Program-made: the position numbers and the translations under genes
Assembly: GCF_003857055.1 (NCBI RefSeq)
Contig: NZ_QGSZ01000137.1
Location: forward strand, 1-32,815
Source: Micromonospora inaquosa
Lineage (GTDB): Bacteria; Actinomycetota; Actinomycetes; Mycobacteriales; Micromonosporaceae
Length of the DNA stretch: 32,815 nucleotides
Direction: 5' to 3'
Part shown: piece by piece, positions 31,405 through 32,815 of the stretch
Layout: every line of letters starts with the position of its first letter
Numbering within the stretch: position 1 is the stretch's first letter
The notes under the pieces: generated by a model
What the model saw: only the letters and a program-made list of their open reading frames with translations
Databases searched by the model: none
What the model was told of the DNA's origin: nothing

Positions 31405-32045
31405 ATGGACCTCATCCACGAACGGTGTGGAGGGATCGACATCGGCAAGGCCGACCTGAAGGCATGTATTCGGGTTCCCACCGCGGGTAGGCGCCGCCGC
31501 AAGGAGGTACGCACATTCGTGACCACCACCAACGCGTTGCTGGCGCTGCGGGACTGGCTGACGAGCGAGGGCATCACCATCGTCGGGATGGAAGCCGTGC
31601 TCAACGCCCGGCACATGCACAACGTCCCCGGCCGCAAGACCGTTCGGCCGGCAACTCGAACTCCTCAGCACCATCCCTGGCGTCAGCCAGCGGACCGCCG
31701 AAGTGATCATCGCCGAGACCGGCACCGACCCGCACCCTTCCCCACCGCCGGGCACCTCGCCTGATGGGCCGGGATATGCCCCGGCAAAAACGAATCCGCC
31801 GGCAAACACAAATCCGGCCGAATCCGAGCCGGCAACACTTCGCTCAGAGCCGCCCTCGGCGAAGCCGCCATGGCCGCGACCCGCACCAAGAAAACCTATC
31901 TGTCAGCCCGCTACCGAAGACTAACCGCACGACGCGGCTACAAAGACCCCTCGTCGCCGTCGCCCACACCATCCTCGTCGCCAGCTGGCACATACTCACC
32001 AACGACGCCACCTACCACGACCTCGGCATGTCGGTGCAGCGGACC
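31405..32045 (+). pseudogene. IS110-family recombinase relic
   Basis: The N-terminus reads HERCGGIDIGKADLKACIRVP (partly quoted; DEDD-type first Asp), then WLTSEGITIVGME. After that the gene is broken. About 20 codons are missing before NARHMHNVPGRKT, over 100 are missing after it, and the middle part (LELLSTIPGVSQRTAEVIIAE) is in another frame. The Tnp20 part returns to the first frame at PTAGHLA, where the catalytic Ser codon is replaced by TGA (31762-31764), followed by WAGICPGKNESAGKHKSGR and AAMAATRTKKTYLSARYRRL. A further frameshift near 31948 leads to VAVAHTILVASWHILTND. At least five lesions make it certainly inactive. Confidence 0.88.
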
Positions 32046-32072
32046 CGACTCACCCGACCGCTACGCCCTCAT

Positions 32073-32669
32073 TCAGGAAGAGCCCGTCGTACGGAGAAAC
32101 GCAAGACGATCGCGAGTGATCTGGACGGCGTCATCGATCAGCGAGAGACGAGACCCCGTCTCCATCGCCACGGCAACGAGGCCCACGATGCCGCAGAGGA
32201 GGAATTTTGCTTCCACAGTCGGATCGACGCTTGGCGAGATCAGACGCTTCTGCCGAGCCTCTTCGAGGTAGTCGGTAAGCCTGACATACCACCCGGACAA
32301 GCGACCGCCGAAGCCCTTGTCGCCGGAAACCTCCTCACCGAGTTTGATTGCCACCCGAGCCAGAGGGCTGTAGAGCACGTTCGTGGTCACGTGCTTGGCA
32401 ACCCACACGATCGCGTCGATCGGATCGCTGGCGGGACGAGGGGACCCCATGAAGACGCCCCCCGGGTACGCGAGATTGATCACAGCAGACGCCAGCGTCT
32501 GCTTGGTAGGGAAGTAATAGGTGACCAGCGACTTGGAGGTGCCGGCCAGCTCCGCGATGTGTTGGATGCTCGCCCGCTCGTACCCCGACTCTTCGAAGGC
32601 CCGAACCGCGGCCTCAAGGATCTCAGGCGCCGCATTTTCCTCGCGATTGTCACTCAGACTGATCTCCAC
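32073..32669 (-). CDS. TetR-family regulator, gamma-butyrolactone-receptor-like
   Basis: 198 residues with a GTG start at 32669. The N-terminal HTH (about 18-60) shows ILEAAVRAFEESGYERASI then IAELAGTSKSLVTYYFPTK. The ligand domain has ARVAIKLGEEVSG, WYVRLTDYLEEARQKRLI and AKFLLCGIVGLVAVAM, an arrangement seen in ArpA/ScbR-type autoregulator receptors. Such proteins repress antibiotic regulators until a butyrolactone signal binds. No butyrolactone synthase (AfsA type) is seen nearby. It might control the SARP-type gene in this window, but it lies 10 kb away among IS relics, so the link is speculative. The TetR assignment is firm; the subfamily is probable. Confidence 0.85.
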   Translation of the reverse strand: MEISLSDNREENAAPEILEAAVRAFEESGYERASIQHIAELAGTSKSLVTYYFPTKQTLASAVINLAYPGGVFMGSPRPASDPIDAIVWVAKHVTTNVLYSPLARVAIKLGEEVSGDKGFGGRLSGWYVRLTDYLEEARQKRLISPSVDPTVEAKFLLCGIVGLVAVAMETGSRLSLIDDAVQITRDRLAFLRTTGSS

Positions 32670-32741
32670 CGCTCGCAGAGCGGTATGCCTAAGGGACGTC
32701 TCGTAACTCGGTGAAGGCGTTGTCCGGCGCCGGGCGGGCGG

Positions 32742-32815
32742 TCAGCCCGCGAGGGCGATGTTGTGCAGGTTGGCGATGCCGGAAGCGGTGTCGGTCAATG
32801 TGCTGGCGGCGCGCC
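32742..32815 (-). CDS. Possible 3' end of a gene running off the window
   Basis: Reading leftward from the edge gives an open frame of about 24 codons ending LTDTASGIANLHNIALAG and a TGA (32742-32744). A 6-bp-stem hairpin (GCGGGC 32734-32739 with GCCCGC 32745-32750) straddles the stop. The tail is not one that I can assign; a transposase is possible given the neighbourhood. Too little is visible to be sure that it is coding. Confidence 0.25.
   Translation of the reverse strand, partial: RAASTLTDTASGIANLHNIALAG

Noticed and set aside
32041..32714. Plus-strand open frame continuing from the IS110 relic to the right end
   Set aside because: Beyond about 32045 it only mirrors the TetR gene on the minus strand and has no IS110 homology.
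32808..32815. 8-bp GGCGCGCC palindrome at the right edge as a cloning-site scar
   Set aside because: Such octamers occur by chance in GC-rich DNA, and nothing else suggests vector sequence.

Overview
The window is high-GC actinobacterial DNA: GTG and TTG starts, Shine-Dalgarno-led operons with 4-bp ATGA/GTGA overlaps, a BTAD/NB-ARC (SARP-type) regulator, and relics of IS families common in actinomycetes. Micromonosporaceae or Streptomyces-like genera fit, but the genus cannot be fixed from sequence alone. Two neighbouring biosynthetic loci are followed by a region of decayed mobile DNA.

Region 1 (1-13471, all + strand) is a hybrid non-ribosomal peptide / PUFA-synthase-like locus. It holds the 3' part of an NRPS (PCP-C-A-PCP, no thioesterase), a discrete AT-ACP-ACP protein, and a 1893-residue megasynthase that reads FabL-type enoyl reductase, ketosynthase, ketosynthase-like chain-length-factor domain (active-site Cys replaced by Gly), ketoreductase, dehydratase. 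A lysine 6-transaminase-like enzyme follows, then a free-standing methyltransferase that looks cut out of an interrupted NRPS adenylation domain. Together the AT/ACP protein and the megasynthase carry every activity needed for a fully reducing iterative acyl chain. The SDR-type FabL domain fused at the N-terminus takes the place of the separate flavin-type enoyl reductase of classical PUFA synthases.

Region 2 (13474-18179) is regulation and export. A NarL-type response regulator and its histidine kinase (minus strand) are divergent from an MMPL/RND-type exporter, which converges on a small LuxR-type HTH gene across a perfect 12-bp-stem hairpin. Region 18180-19760 is gene-poor, with an IS256-like relic and one possible 46-codon gene.

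Region 3 (19761-27469, + strand) is a lasso peptide locus: SARP-type regulator, ABC exporter, 44-residue precursor, asparagine-synthetase-like cyclase, PqqD-like RRE protein, transglutaminase-like leader peptidase, then a MauE-like membrane protein and a TlpA/MauD-like membrane-anchored thioredoxin. The predicted core has N-terminal Gly, its only acidic residue is Glu9, and Cys7 (ring) and Cys20 (tail) are its only cysteines. It therefore predicts a class III-like lasso peptide (9-residue ring, one ring-to-tail disulfide), and the two terminal genes are a plausible dedicated disulfide-forming pair.

Region 4 (27470-32815) is a mobile-element graveyard: glycosyltransferase and possible integrase fragments, a truncated large serine recombinase, and IS701, IS630 and IS110 relics. 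Interspersed are a DUF1345 membrane protein, a small secreted Cys-containing protein, a small membrane protein and a TetR regulator resembling gamma-butyrolactone receptors. The IS110 relic has a stop codon exactly at the expected catalytic serine, and nested helices upstream of it resemble the bridge-RNA end of that family. The window begins exactly inside a 131-bp repeat, which suggests the left edge may be an assembly break.
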